Shown here: one piece after another, positions 21,601 to 28,820 of the stretch | Numbering within the stretch: the stretch's first letter is position 1 | How the letters are laid out: each line of letters opens with the position of its first letter | Assembly (NCBI GenBank): GCA_019095985.1 | Contig: CM032660.1 | Span: 43,004,405 to 43,068,404, forward strand | Direction of reading: 5' to 3' | DNA length: 64,000 nucleotides | Origin: Streblospio benedicti | Taxonomy: Eukaryota > Annelida > Polychaeta > Spionida > Spionidae | The notes under the pieces: generated by a model | The model's input: the letters and a program-made list of their open reading frames with translations, nothing else | Told to the model about the DNA's origin: nothing | Database searches by the model: none | Position numbers and translations under genes: made by a program

Positions 21601-23345
21601 CAGCTATATGGATTCTAATAAGTAGATGCCATAGATCTTGAATGCTCTGAAATGCACTGATTACATTTATTTCAAACTAATAATATTATATGTAGATAAG
21701 CATGACACACATTTTTAAACCGACACATATAGTGATTTGTCAGTTTGAAAATTCGTCTCTCCTCAAAAATGGGTATGGGTGTGCCATTTTGAACATCGAA
21801 ACGGTACTAATTTGGCATAAAAAAGTAACCCATGTCTATACCTTGACGATGAAAAGGTGACCCATGTCTATACCTCTTAAATAATGAAACTACATACTGT
21901 TAACATTTTATCAACAAAATATTTAAAAAATTATATCAGTATCAAACAAAATGAAACTTACACCACCATTATCTGTTCATTTAATTTCAAACTGATAGCT
22001 ATAACAAAAATCACAAAATTTAGACACAACTATAGACATAACTATACCAAAAATCACAAAATTCAGACCCATAGCTACATTAAAATTACAAACTTTAGAC
22101 CCATCACTGTACCAGGGATGTCTAAAAATGTAACCCATAGAAATGGCACACCCCTACTACCCGACATATAGGAAGACACCCCCCCCACGAGGACTCTGTG
22201 TGCGTACATCTAGGCTATTTATTGATTATTTATCAACTATCAATTTTTCATATATTAATTTATCAATTCATTTTAATAAGTTTGTAAATTCAAATTAATC
22301 TAATCAATTATTTGATTTACAGTTTGTGATAGCAAAACTATGGGGGCGATTCATCATCAATTTAGAAAGAAATATGTGTACAATCATATGATCGATGGTC
22401 CACACATAAGCCTGTATCCTGCGAGCAGAGTATATATTTCTCTATAAATTGTCCCTGAGGATAATTAAATTCAAAGCCACGGTACTACAAATCAAACACC
22501 TGCCAGTGCACTGTCATTCTTGCTTTGCATGAGCATGAGTATGGTATGGATTTTTAACCTTGAGACTTATGTCATTGCAAACCGTATGGGTGAATAAAAA
22601 CAATAGTCAAAACACAGCAATAATTTTAAAAACCCATCTTATATTTGGTGAGTGCGCAACAGCAGCTTTTTACTTGTTTTTGCAACGAGAAACGTCGAAA
22701 GTGGTGCAGATTTTGAAAATGCGTTTAACATGGGTAAATGGGAAAATCATGTCTACAAAATCCCCCCAAAAACAGACAAAGAAATGTTAATAACTTTGTC
22801 AATTCTTGTCGGATTTTGGTGATCTTTTTTTTAAATGATTCCCATGAGACGTAGAATTTTTTCAAATTTTAAAAAGAATTTAGAAATTTTTTCAATTTTA
22901 TCCCTGTGTAGCTAGCTAGATAGGATGACCAAACAAATGAAAGGGGTGAGAAACAAGACATGAGAGTTCTTGCTGTTGATTTTAAATGTTAAACAGATTA
23001 TGACAGGCTACCGTCATAGATATGTGTGCCCTAAATAATGTGATTGCAAAATAAAAAACAATGGACAAGCTACTATCATGAAGAGCGTGACCAAAATGAG
23101 GGGATAACAAATAACAGGCACAAAACATGAGTACATCATAATAGAGTGGGCGATAATATACTAAATTATAATTATGATAGCTAATTGTAGCCATATATTT
23201 CAATTATGGTGAATATATTAAAAATATTTTTATACAGCACCTTATCATTTTCCAATCTTGTTTCTAATATTTTATTAAGCTTCTTTGATAAAGGATTATT
23301 CGGTTCTTTTGAAGAACTGTCAACGGATACTGTCTTTTCTGCCAT
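12505..23345 (-). CDS. COG6: Conserved oligomeric Golgi complex subunit 6 (COG6), 16 exons
   Basis: Exons on the minus strand: 23345-23241, 21267-21124, 20880-20809, 20292-20234, 20029-19835, 19568-19442, 19119-19005, 18598-18455, 17935-17871, 17586-17495, 16735-16621, 15757-15626, 15230-15063, 14487-14329, 13256-13177, 12654-12505. All splice sites are GT-AG and all phases agree. The product would be about 640 residues (human COG6 is 657). COG6 is a lobe B subunit of the eight-subunit COG tether, which docks retrograde vesicles within the Golgi. Family-typical blocks include [79 protein letters not shown] and [10 protein letters not shown]. As written, the last exon loses frame by one base after residue 611 and stops at 12588 (612 residues); the shifted frame continues with family-like sequence to 12505. 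The identity is certain; the C-terminus needs confirmation. Confidence 0.96.
12872..12931 (-). repeat. Intronic copy of the exon 15 donor end
   Basis: Plus-strand CAAGATAGATATATGAAT and, after a variable spacer, GAGTTACCTGAGCTTGCC recur at 13123-13188, where the latter is the real exon 15 donor and the last 13 exon bases. The copy keeps the donor CTCAG|GTAACT but lacks the rest of the exon. The enclosing intron (12655-13176) holds nothing else recognisable. Confidence 0.75.
13177..13256 (-). CDS. COG6: COG6 exon 15
   Basis: 80 nt. [20 protein letters not shown] then LISGKL, ending in phase 2 at CTCAG|GTAACT. It fits the family block FDRYLSAPDNLLIPQLNFLL. The donor end has an intronic copy near 12914-12931. 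Confidence 0.9.
13539..13720. mobile_element. Short pogo/Tigger-like TIR element, decayed
   Basis: Left end CACTAGAACCCCCAATTAAG and right end AATAGGGAGGTTCTATTG are inverted repeats of the 'CAGTAGAACCTCY' kind known from pogo/Tc1-mariner non-autonomous elements. The interior repeats phrases like AAGAGACCA and GAGACCAC. No coding capacity. It lies in COG6 intron 14 (13257-14328), directly beside a Penelope-like fragment. Confidence 0.55.
13800..14060 (+). mobile_element. Penelope-like retroelement fragment (end of reverse transcriptase region)
   Basis: An open stretch reads [15 protein letters not shown], then [20 protein letters not shown]. The phrases [VI]PYVKGVSE and NTLRQ[LI]L..PKD are typical of Penelope-like elements, between the reverse transcriptase and the GIY-YIG nuclease. 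The nuclease itself is not seen here. It is a short broken remnant in antisense orientation to COG6, inside intron 14. The match is from recall of the family wording and was not tested by search. Confidence 0.6.
14112..14272. repeat. 161-bp imperfect hairpin (foldback element)
   Basis: Two arms of about 78 bases pair across a short central loop at 14193. The left arm runs CATATGTTTATTTATACTTT to CTCTTGCCTTG; the right arm is its reverse complement with a few mismatches and small indels. It lies just past the Penelope-like fragment and 57 bases inside COG6 intron 14. There is no coding capacity and no clear target duplication. Confidence 0.85.
14329..14487 (-). CDS. COG6: COG6 exon 14
   Basis: 53 codons, very GC-rich. 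[20 protein letters not shown] and [18 protein letters not shown]. It ends at GCCATG|GTGAGT; the conserved EQASY motif fixes the frame. The 161-bp hairpin (14112-14272) lies 57 bases past its donor. Confidence 0.95.
14695..14770 (+). mobile_element. Half of a Tc1/mariner-like TIR element (second copy at 27300)
   Basis: TACAGTGAATATCCTCAACA, then CAATTTGCAGTC and GGTTTCTGTTGTTTAG, align over about 75 bases with the left half of the element at 27300-27465. The right half is missing and is replaced by an AATT-rich stretch (14775-14840). It lies in COG6 intron 13 (14488-15062). Confidence 0.65.
14775..14840. repeat. (TTAAA/AATT)n low-complexity palindromic stretch
   Basis: Alternating TTAAAT and TTAATTAA units form a near-palindrome of pure A/T apart from two interruptions. 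Simple repeat. Confidence 0.8.
15063..15230 (-). CDS. COG6: COG6 exon 13
   Basis: 56 codons, phase 0. [40 protein letters not shown] and [13 protein letters not shown]. Confidence 0.96.
15626..15757 (-). CDS. COG6: COG6 exon 12
   Basis: 44 codons, phase 0. [20 protein letters not shown] and [20 protein letters not shown]. The VELPPxDLGPSxALNQ block is nearly identical to human. The palindrome at 15798-16053 sits only 41 bases upstream of this exon's acceptor. Confidence 0.96.
15798..16053. repeat. Perfect 256-bp palindrome with no spacer
   Basis: Both 128-base arms match without one mismatch around a centre between 15925 and 15926 (CTTTA|TAAAG). They run from TTTTTTACAGTTCTTG at the left to CAAGAACTGTAAAAAA at the right. 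A 12-bp direct repeat, CATGGGACAATT, flanks the structure at 15788-15799 and 16096-16107, so the inserted unit is probably 15800-16095: palindrome plus 42 unpaired bases. It lies in COG6 intron 11 (15758-16620). The right arm includes CTGAAGATGCCGAAAC (15943-15957), which resembles the hammerhead-ribozyme core found in Penelope-like element repeats, with almost no stem II. Confidence 0.97.
16621..16735 (-). CDS. COG6: COG6 exon 11
   Basis: 115 nt. [20 protein letters not shown] then [18 protein letters not shown]. The acceptor TGCAG|CC is chosen to complete the split Gly; the open frame extends further upstream but is intronic there. Confidence 0.94.
16939..17150. mobile_element. Short TIR element with TA ends
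   Basis: Left TACTGTAAAACAAGAATA and right TTCTAGTTTAACAGTA are inverted repeats with TA at both outer edges. The interior repeats ATTAAATTTTGCGATTTT. About 212 bp, non-coding, in COG6 intron 10 (16736-17494). A similar end type occurs at 33534-33639. Confidence 0.6.
17495..17586 (-). CDS. COG6: COG6 exon 10
   Basis: 92 nt. [20 protein letters not shown] then [10 protein letters not shown]. It ends in phase 2 with GG, completed by the first base of exon 11. Confidence 0.95.
17871..17935 (-). CDS. COG6: COG6 exon 9
   Basis: 65 nt. [20 protein letters not shown] then LK, which joins in phase 0 to VRVEQVLV of exon 10 (family: GHITEGVCRPLKVRIEQV). Confidence 0.95.
18183..18400 (-). repeat. Two decayed copies of the exon 8 donor end in intron 8
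   Basis: 18183-18240 and 18341-18400 each repeat the final 50 or so bases of exon 8 plus the first intron bases (exon part 18455-18505). The shared core reads AAACAGTGC and GCTGCT on the minus strand. In the frame inherited from exon 8 both copies have stops. The copy nearest the exon keeps a strong donor (GGCAG|GTGAGA), and both are preceded by a pyrimidine-rich tract ending in AG. The two copies resemble each other more than the exon. The enclosing intron is 17936-18454. Confidence 0.85.
18455..18598 (-). CDS. COG6: COG6 exon 8
   Basis: 144 nt. [20 protein letters not shown] and [20 protein letters not shown], then LKQCTVTG across the junction. It is GC-rich. Its last 50 or so bases and its donor have two decayed copies in the following intron (18183-18400). 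Confidence 0.96.
19005..19119 (-). CDS. COG6: COG6 exon 7
   Basis: 115 nt. [20 protein letters not shown] and [18 protein letters not shown] are the most conserved COG6 stretch. It ends in phase 1 at AGAGGAG|GTATGC. Confidence 0.96.
19442..19568 (-). CDS. COG6: COG6 exon 6
   Basis: 127 nt from GATATAG to CAG|GTAAAT. It encodes [20 protein letters not shown] and [20 protein letters not shown], the family's [15 protein letters not shown] block. Confidence 0.96.
19835..20029 (-). CDS. COG6: COG6 exon 5
   Basis: 195 nt. [36 protein letters not shown] and RTNQQTA are near-identical to the family. The 3' end is set at GCAGG|GTAGGT because the split Gly then completes QTAG|LEIME with exon 6. Confidence 0.96.
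20234..20292 (-). CDS. COG6: COG6 exon 4
   Basis: 59 nt, [19 protein letters not shown] plus a split Ser. It is recognised by phase-correct joining to exons 3 and 5 and by the family block TTKLQxESQKL across the next junction. Confidence 0.93.
20341..20460 (-). mobile_element. tRNA-derived SINE copy, minus strand
   Basis: The minus strand reads a B-box-like GGCTTCGAATTAC followed by a tail CCTAACCTGACTTGGAATCA. The same tail ends the plus-strand copy at 20545-20660, so the two form an inverted pair about 280 bp apart in COG6 intron 3 (20293-20808). Confidence 0.55.
20545..20660 (+). mobile_element. tRNA-derived SINE copy, plus strand
   Basis: TGGCAGAGTGG (20552-20562) is a full pol III A box and GGTTCGAATCC (20588-20598) a full B box. 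They are followed by a tail CCTAACCTGACTTGGAGTCA. The A-to-B distance is shorter than in a real tRNA and no cloverleaf closes. Confidence 0.7.
20809..20880 (-). CDS. COG6: COG6 exon 3
   Basis: 24 codons, [20 protein letters not shown] then SRLK, between TTTTTCAG and AAG|GTACAA. The CCQDMTSRL block is invariant in COG6. Confidence 0.95.
21124..21267 (-). CDS. COG6: COG6 exon 2: N-terminal coiled-coil
   Basis: 48 codons, phase 0 at both ends. [20 protein letters not shown] and [20 protein letters not shown] match the family helix-loop-helix used for lobe B assembly. The intron before it (21268-23240) is the longest in the gene. Confidence 0.95.
21268..23240 (-). other. COG6: COG6 intron 1
   Basis: It holds the TIR element above, a hairpin-like repeat near 21495-21580 (GTCATTC with CAGCAACC, mirrored as GGTTGCTGG and GAATGAC), and otherwise featureless AT-rich DNA. 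The remaining COG6 introns above 300 bases without their own entry (15231-15625, 18599-19004, 19120-19441) show nothing recognisable. Confidence 0.6.
21771..22162. mobile_element. TIR element with internal tandem repeats
   Basis: Left GGGTATGGGTGTGCCATTTT and right AAATGGCACACCCCTACTAC are inverted ends. Inside, the phrase AAAATCACAAAATTTAGACC recurs about three times (22007-22112), and GTGACCCATGTCTATACC occurs twice (21830-21875). About 390 bp, in COG6 intron 1 (21268-23240). It is non-coding despite a 95-codon chance open frame. Confidence 0.6.
23241..23345 (-). CDS. COG6: COG6 exon 1: N-terminus
   Basis: 35 codons, [20 protein letters not shown] and [15 protein letters not shown]. The Met at 23345 is preferred over one 12 codons upstream (MMFPIPSHLHDN) because family proteins begin close to MAE. 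NPLSKKLxKILETRLxNDK is the conserved COG6 opening. Confidence 0.92.
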
Positions 23346-24754
23346 GTTGTCATGCAAATGAGATGGGATAGGAAACATCAACAGAACATGAATTATTTTT
23401 ACACCGGGTGATTAGTATTTGGACACCAGTATAATAAGTTACTATTCTTACATAAAATGAATTATCGTTGAATTTATATATATATATATTTGCCAAAATA
23501 CGTCAGGACAGCACGAAAAGAGCATACAGAGAATAATCATGTGTGGTGGTGTTTCCTATTTTACATAAATTTAATACAAAGTGTAAATCATTATCTACTA
23601 CGCACGAAACGTATTATTATCAGTATACCATTTAGAAACTTACTCAATTCTAAATTTACTCTTTAATATAATAGTTCAAAATACTAAACATTTATATATT
23701 ACTCGATAATTTATTTTCCAAAAGGATTCAATGAATACCAATCACTATTATATATAAGAATGAAGTATATAATTCCGTTGTTAAACATATACGTTTGTAT
23801 GGTTGCAGGTGATACATTTCTTAGAACACTTGCAGGACCATTCGGAATTACGTTCGTAAAATCTGTTTTGAGTTTTGCCATTGATTAAAACATTTTATTC
23901 ACATTTTAACTGACCAGATAAACTAAGAATTTGGACTTGATACATGTGATGAATTGATAGTCTATAATTTGCCCGTAAACATAAACGCATTTTAAAAATG
24001 GTTTCTGACATATAAGATATCCCATTCGGGTGTTGTAGCCATTTCTGCTTTCTAAACGGAAGGTCAGGGACGCGTCATCATTTTGTCAACAAAGCTCCAC
24101 AATATCTGTTTCACGGTTCCCAAAAGGGTATGTACTTATGACATCTCTTTTTACGCTAGACACAAATCAGGTATCAAATTAACTTTTGTTTTCTACGTGT
24201 ATGATGCATTGTCACGTTGAAGTTTTCTTGCATAAACCAAACAGATTTTGACAGTTCCTCGTGCCGCCTGAAATTGAAACTGAACATGTGGTTATATTGG
24301 AGATGTAAAATTCCGCGTGTATTGAGCCCCAAATTAAAGCTTTCAGTGTTTGAATTCAAGAGAGTGTTGAAACAAATGGTTTGAAGCAATATCACTACGC
24401 TACGTGGTATCTTAATTCATTAAAAGCTTTGATTTACTTTATCAATACACCCGTGACCTCATTTCGAATGTCCTTGACCTGTTGCTTATGTCATGATTAT
24501 TGCCCCACTTCTTGTAAGATGTCACTCATTTATGATTTTGTAGTGCAGCAAGGTCACCAAATCCATATAGATGTCCAGAACATATCTGGAAGTCAATTTG
24601 CACTTTTAATTAGCCACTGAAACTGTATCATTGTATATATACCTTATACATAAATATGATGCTGCAATTAAATAAAACTGATAAAAAGATGTAGTAGAAG
24701 ACCCCAATATATTTCAAAGATAATTGCAGTTTATTTTTAATAAGGTAGGGTGTT

Positions 24755-24880
24755 GTAAGAATTTTACAATTATATTCTGTCTCTTTCTTCCATGGCAAGC
24801 AAGCTCCTACCCACTATATTGACCTTGCTCCATAGGTGGGATTCGAACCCACGACCTCCGGGTTGAGATGTGCCACTATG
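24755..24880 (-). mobile_element. tRNA-derived SINE, 5'-truncated copy
   Basis: The minus strand reads GTCGTGGGTTCGAATCCCAC (B box) followed by GTGGGTAGGAGCTTGCTTGC and ATATAATTGTAAAATTC. It shares the whole tail with the copy at 25850-26125; the A-box part is missing. Confidence 0.75.
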
Positions 24881-24959
24881 GAAATAAGCAATTGGCTTTA
24901 TACCAAAGGCTTTTAGTGCTCTCTGTTTTGTAGCATATATGCATTAATCATTTTTTTTT

Positions 24960-25041
24960 ATTATTAAATTACTCCTTGTATTCTAATGTTATTTGCATGT
25001 ATGTGTACAAATAAAATAATTTGAATTGAATTGAATTGAAT
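24960..25041 (+). repeat. LINE-type 3' tail with (TTGAA)n
   Basis: TATTTGCATGTATGTGTACA, then AATAAAATAATTTGAATTGA, ends in four TTGAA units. This is the usual 3' end of CR1/L2-like non-LTR elements. Nothing of the coding region is attached. Confidence 0.5.
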
Positions 25042-25849
25042 CACTGACCAAGTATGTAGGCTGTGGGCTGCAGAGACAACGGTTCATCCGTGTAGCCTTG
25101 TAACAGCCTGCTGCTTGGGATGATGGTATCATTCTGGCAGAGTTTCCAGCCAATTTTTACTCAGAAGGTTTTCTGACTTCTTCAAAAAATTTCTGGAGGT
25201 AATGAGGAAATTTAGGGGGTCAAAATTGACTTCTTATTTTTTTTCTGGGGGTCAATACGTTTTTCGCGTTGTGTCTATTAAAACCAACTAAATTTAATAA
25301 AAGAATAAATTTATCTTAACTATTCAAATCATGTTTTATTATCATTACATTACAGTAATACTAACAAACTAAACACTTATCAATTTATGATTGAAACTCA
25401 ATTATTTTGAAATTTTGCCCGCCTTGTACTTAGCTAAGCAGCAGTGGCCATCTGACCAAACACATGAGAATCCATATTTGACCAGGCACATGAGAATCCA
25501 CAGTGCTTCCAAAGACAATTTACAAGGACGAACGTGATTGGTTGAAAAAGAGCAATATTCCCTTAGCAGCCAATCAAGGCATTCCTTTTATAGCGGGTTT
25601 CATCTTAGTTATTTACGAAAAAAAAGATTACGGAATGACCACTCATTGTATATTGTGGAGAGGGCGCGTGACGCTGCTATTTAATGGGACTTATGGCGCG
25701 AAAATCTGTGCAGGGATGGGTCATTGGTGCAGGGCGCGGCCCTAGGATGAACACTGAATTAATCTTATTTTATGTTTCTACGCACTGTATATTATACAAA
25801 ACGTAAACAGACCACTGAATATCAAAGGGTAAGTACGACCTCCTGGGTT

Positions 25850-26125
25850 TATTCTAGGTCGACACCGTAGTTCAGTACATAAAATACGCACATATATGCG
25901 TAATTGGAAACTCTGTTCTGGTCTCACAACCTTGGGGTCGTGAGTTCGAATCCCGTCTGGGCCACTTGACATAGTCAAATGGAAGATGTGTCTTCAGCTA
26001 TGTCAACATAGTGGGTAGGAGCTTGCTTGCCATAGAAGAGAGAGAGACAGAAGAATATAATTGTATCCACAAGTAAACTTGGGGGAAAAAAACATTGTAA
26101 GAATTTGGGTGAGCATAATTTATTT
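25850..26125 (+). mobile_element. tRNA-derived SINE, fuller copy
   Basis: ACCGTAGTTCAGTACA (A-box region) and GTGAGTTCGAATCCCG (B box), then the family tail GTGGGTAGGAGCTTGCTTGC and TTGTAAGAATTTGGGTG. The reverse strand of this SINE gives the well-known spurious peptide GIRTHDP. Confidence 0.75.
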
Positions 26126-27299
26126 TATAATCAAAGACAGAAAGGGGGCCTGAAAGCACCTACCCAACATCTTTAACTTGCCCCTGTGTTGATTGTGAAA
26201 AGATTGTCATTACATATATGCACCAGATGACTTTTATATTGGAAATTATGTGGTTAGATTGGATATAGTTGTTGAACACTACCAACCAGTGCATAACTGA
26301 GAAAATCTAAACCTTAGCACAATATCATCAAAAAATGGATTTTAGCTGAAGTTTTATGCAAATAAGCACTGTAAAAGCGATATTGGTTTTGGGCTAAGAG
26401 TGATAATGAATTTATTTTAATTTAAAATCTTTTTAAATCCAAGTCGAGGGCTATGAACCAATTCCATTTTGTGCAAGACTGTTTCATTTTTTCATTTGTT
26501 AAGGGAAAAAAAATCATATTTTACAATTATTTCACATCTCTTTTTGAATTCCAATGTTTGTTTGTTTTCCAGAAGAAATCAACTTTGAATTGTTATAAGG
26601 GTAAGTAAGTCTGTATTTTTTTTTGTGCTCTTTATTTTATCTTAATATTATTTTTCTTGTTACTTGTTACATTATTGATTATTAGTTTAATAACAAATCT
26701 GTAAAGAAATTTGTGTAATGTAATCAATTATGAGCAATTTCAGTATAATTTGTCAAATGTTATGCCTATCATTACTATGATTCAACCGTGTTTATTGAAG
26801 ATGAAGAAAAATCTAATTGATTAACACGACGGTTTATAGCATGATTGACTGCACTTTTTCTGTTGTAATATAATGTTACTTTTCACAAGTCTGGCAGGTT
26901 TCTTTTTACCGCACATAAAATGGTGCTTTGACGTCATTTGCTCATCACTTTTGTTTCGCCTCAAGATTGTTCACTCAGACTTGTCTAGATCCAATACTTA
27001 TCTGCCATTACTGCTAAGCGGGATTAACTGTGCTCTCTCACTCCAAGGTTCATGGTGCTGACACTTCATTTATCTTGGTTGCTTGTCAGGTATTTAGGTA
27101 AGAATAGGATGTACATCTTGGCTGTCTTGATAATTGTAACTTTAGCTGAGCAATTGTAGTGAAAGTAGAGCAGTATTTATATAATAATATTCTACTTTTT
27201 TTCCCAGCTATTTTATTTATGGTCAAAATCGACTTTTGTGAAGTCATTATTCATCAATTAACTTTGACCAAGAAGTACATGTAGTTTCAAATATCAATA

Positions 27300-27465
27300 C
27301 AGTGAATGTCCTCAACAAAGAAACCCAATTTGTAGTCAACAAATTCTTCCGTTGTAGAGGATTTCTGTTGTTTAGTACATAATTTACCTACATTATAAAT
27401 GCATAAGATTATCCGTTATTCAGTTTTTTCGGTGTTCACTCTGCCGTTGTTGAGGATATTCAATG
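27300..27465. mobile_element. Tc1/mariner-like short TIR element
   Basis: Left CAGTGAATGTCCTCAACAAA and right TTGTTGAGGATATTCAATG are inverted repeats of about 20 bases, with TA directly outside each end (27298-27299, 27466-27467). 166 bp, non-coding. A half copy lies at 14695. Confidence 0.75.
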
Positions 27466-28013
27466 TAGTCACTTATTTTGATTTGATATAAATAACTACA
27501 TGTTGAAGGAATGCATCAAATATGTCCTTGCAAATTGTCATGGGATACTATTAAATGAATGATTCTTTCAGATCTTAATTACTCTAAATTATATATCATT
27601 CCATTATTAACTGTCCTACAATGGTCAAATAATTAAGAAATAATTTGTACTGACAGGAGATCTCATATTCTCAGGTGTATTGGATATGATTGATTCACTT
27701 TGTTGTTTGCATAATTGGAAATTAGACTTTTACAGTGTCTATTGTAAAGCTTTTGCATGAAAATAAAACAAAAGATTTCTATTGATGAGAATGTTACTTG
27801 TAGATGATCATGGATCCTCATAAAGCATAATTTTATGTTCCATGTAAGACAGCCTAATCCTGTATGATTCTTAAATCAGAACCAAATTGTTGTCTTGGGT
27901 TTTTCATCATAGTCATAAGATGGCAATGATGGAATTATTGTTCGAATACAGACCAGCTTTGTATTTTTGAAGTTTTTTTTGCCAATAACAGTGCCCCAAA
28001 TAGCTTTTTAACA

Positions 28014-28155
28014 ATGTTAGTCTAAGGACTAGTATAGTAAAGAACATTACTAATCCTCCAAAACTCTTACTCGTCCCACACGTTCTGCACCTTTCGACTT
28101 TGACAAAAGTTAGTAGTCTGGAGGATGCTCCTATTAGTTACTAGTCCCTGACACG
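28014..28155. repeat. Possible diverged relative of the ACTCGTCC element
   Basis: It contains TTACTCGTCCCACACG, GGACTAGTATAG and GGAGGATGC in an arrangement like the 7040/53399/56505 family, but no clear terminal repeats. Confidence 0.3.
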
Positions 28156-28701
28156 AGCACTTACATCTCTGGCACTGATAAAATCATTAAATATTGAGCA
28201 ACCAAAATTACTTGGTTTATGATTCAAAACATGATTATGCAAAATACTTCAATTTTGGAATTTTTACATTTTACATCATAATTATGGGTCTGATTTTTAA
28301 TTGGTCTGAGCAAATATTGGAAATTACAGAAATCTCTTCCTATTATATATGTTTTTTCAAGAAAAAGAGCCTATTGTTCGGCTCATACCACTATCCTGAG
28401 GTGAGAAATGTATCAAACAAAAGGTGTTGATTATGTTATCCAGCAAACCTCAGTGTTTCTGTCGACATTACCAGAAAAATTAGTCTATTATCTGTTGCCC
28501 ATGAATGCAAGTCTTCATGATTTATAGCCTGTGGATGTCTACTTGCAAGAATAAGATAAAGACATTTACTTTGTCGATCCTGCTAAACTAGGGATGCCAG
28601 CATCTCATAAGTGAGTCTTGATTTGAAGAAAATAATGGCGATCATAACTTGCTCTGCCAATTTTTTACCCCCCTCCTCCCCCCCTCGCCTCTCCATTTAC
28701 A

Positions 28702-28820
28702 TGTCTCAAATCCTGGGCAAGAAAAAAGACAATAAATTTGCCAAACAGTGTCACTTGTCCAAAATCCTGGGCAAGAAAAAAGATACCTGGTAATAAATTT
28801 GCCAAACTATTTCTCTTGTC
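28702..28820. repeat. Two-copy tandem repeat, about 57 bp
   Basis: AATCCTGGGCAAGAAAAAAG and AATAAATTTGCCAAAC occur twice, the second copy with a short insertion. A C-rich tract (28665-28690) precedes it. Confidence 0.8.

Noticed and set aside
24547-24555. GCAAGGTCA as an NR5 site (also 48412-48420)
   Set aside because: First base outside the YCAAGGYCA consensus, frequency as expected by chance, and far from the gene.
25778-25978. 66-codon frame with GPDGIRTHDPK
   Set aside because: This is the known spurious peptide from the B box of tRNA-derived SINEs, and the sequence is such a SINE.
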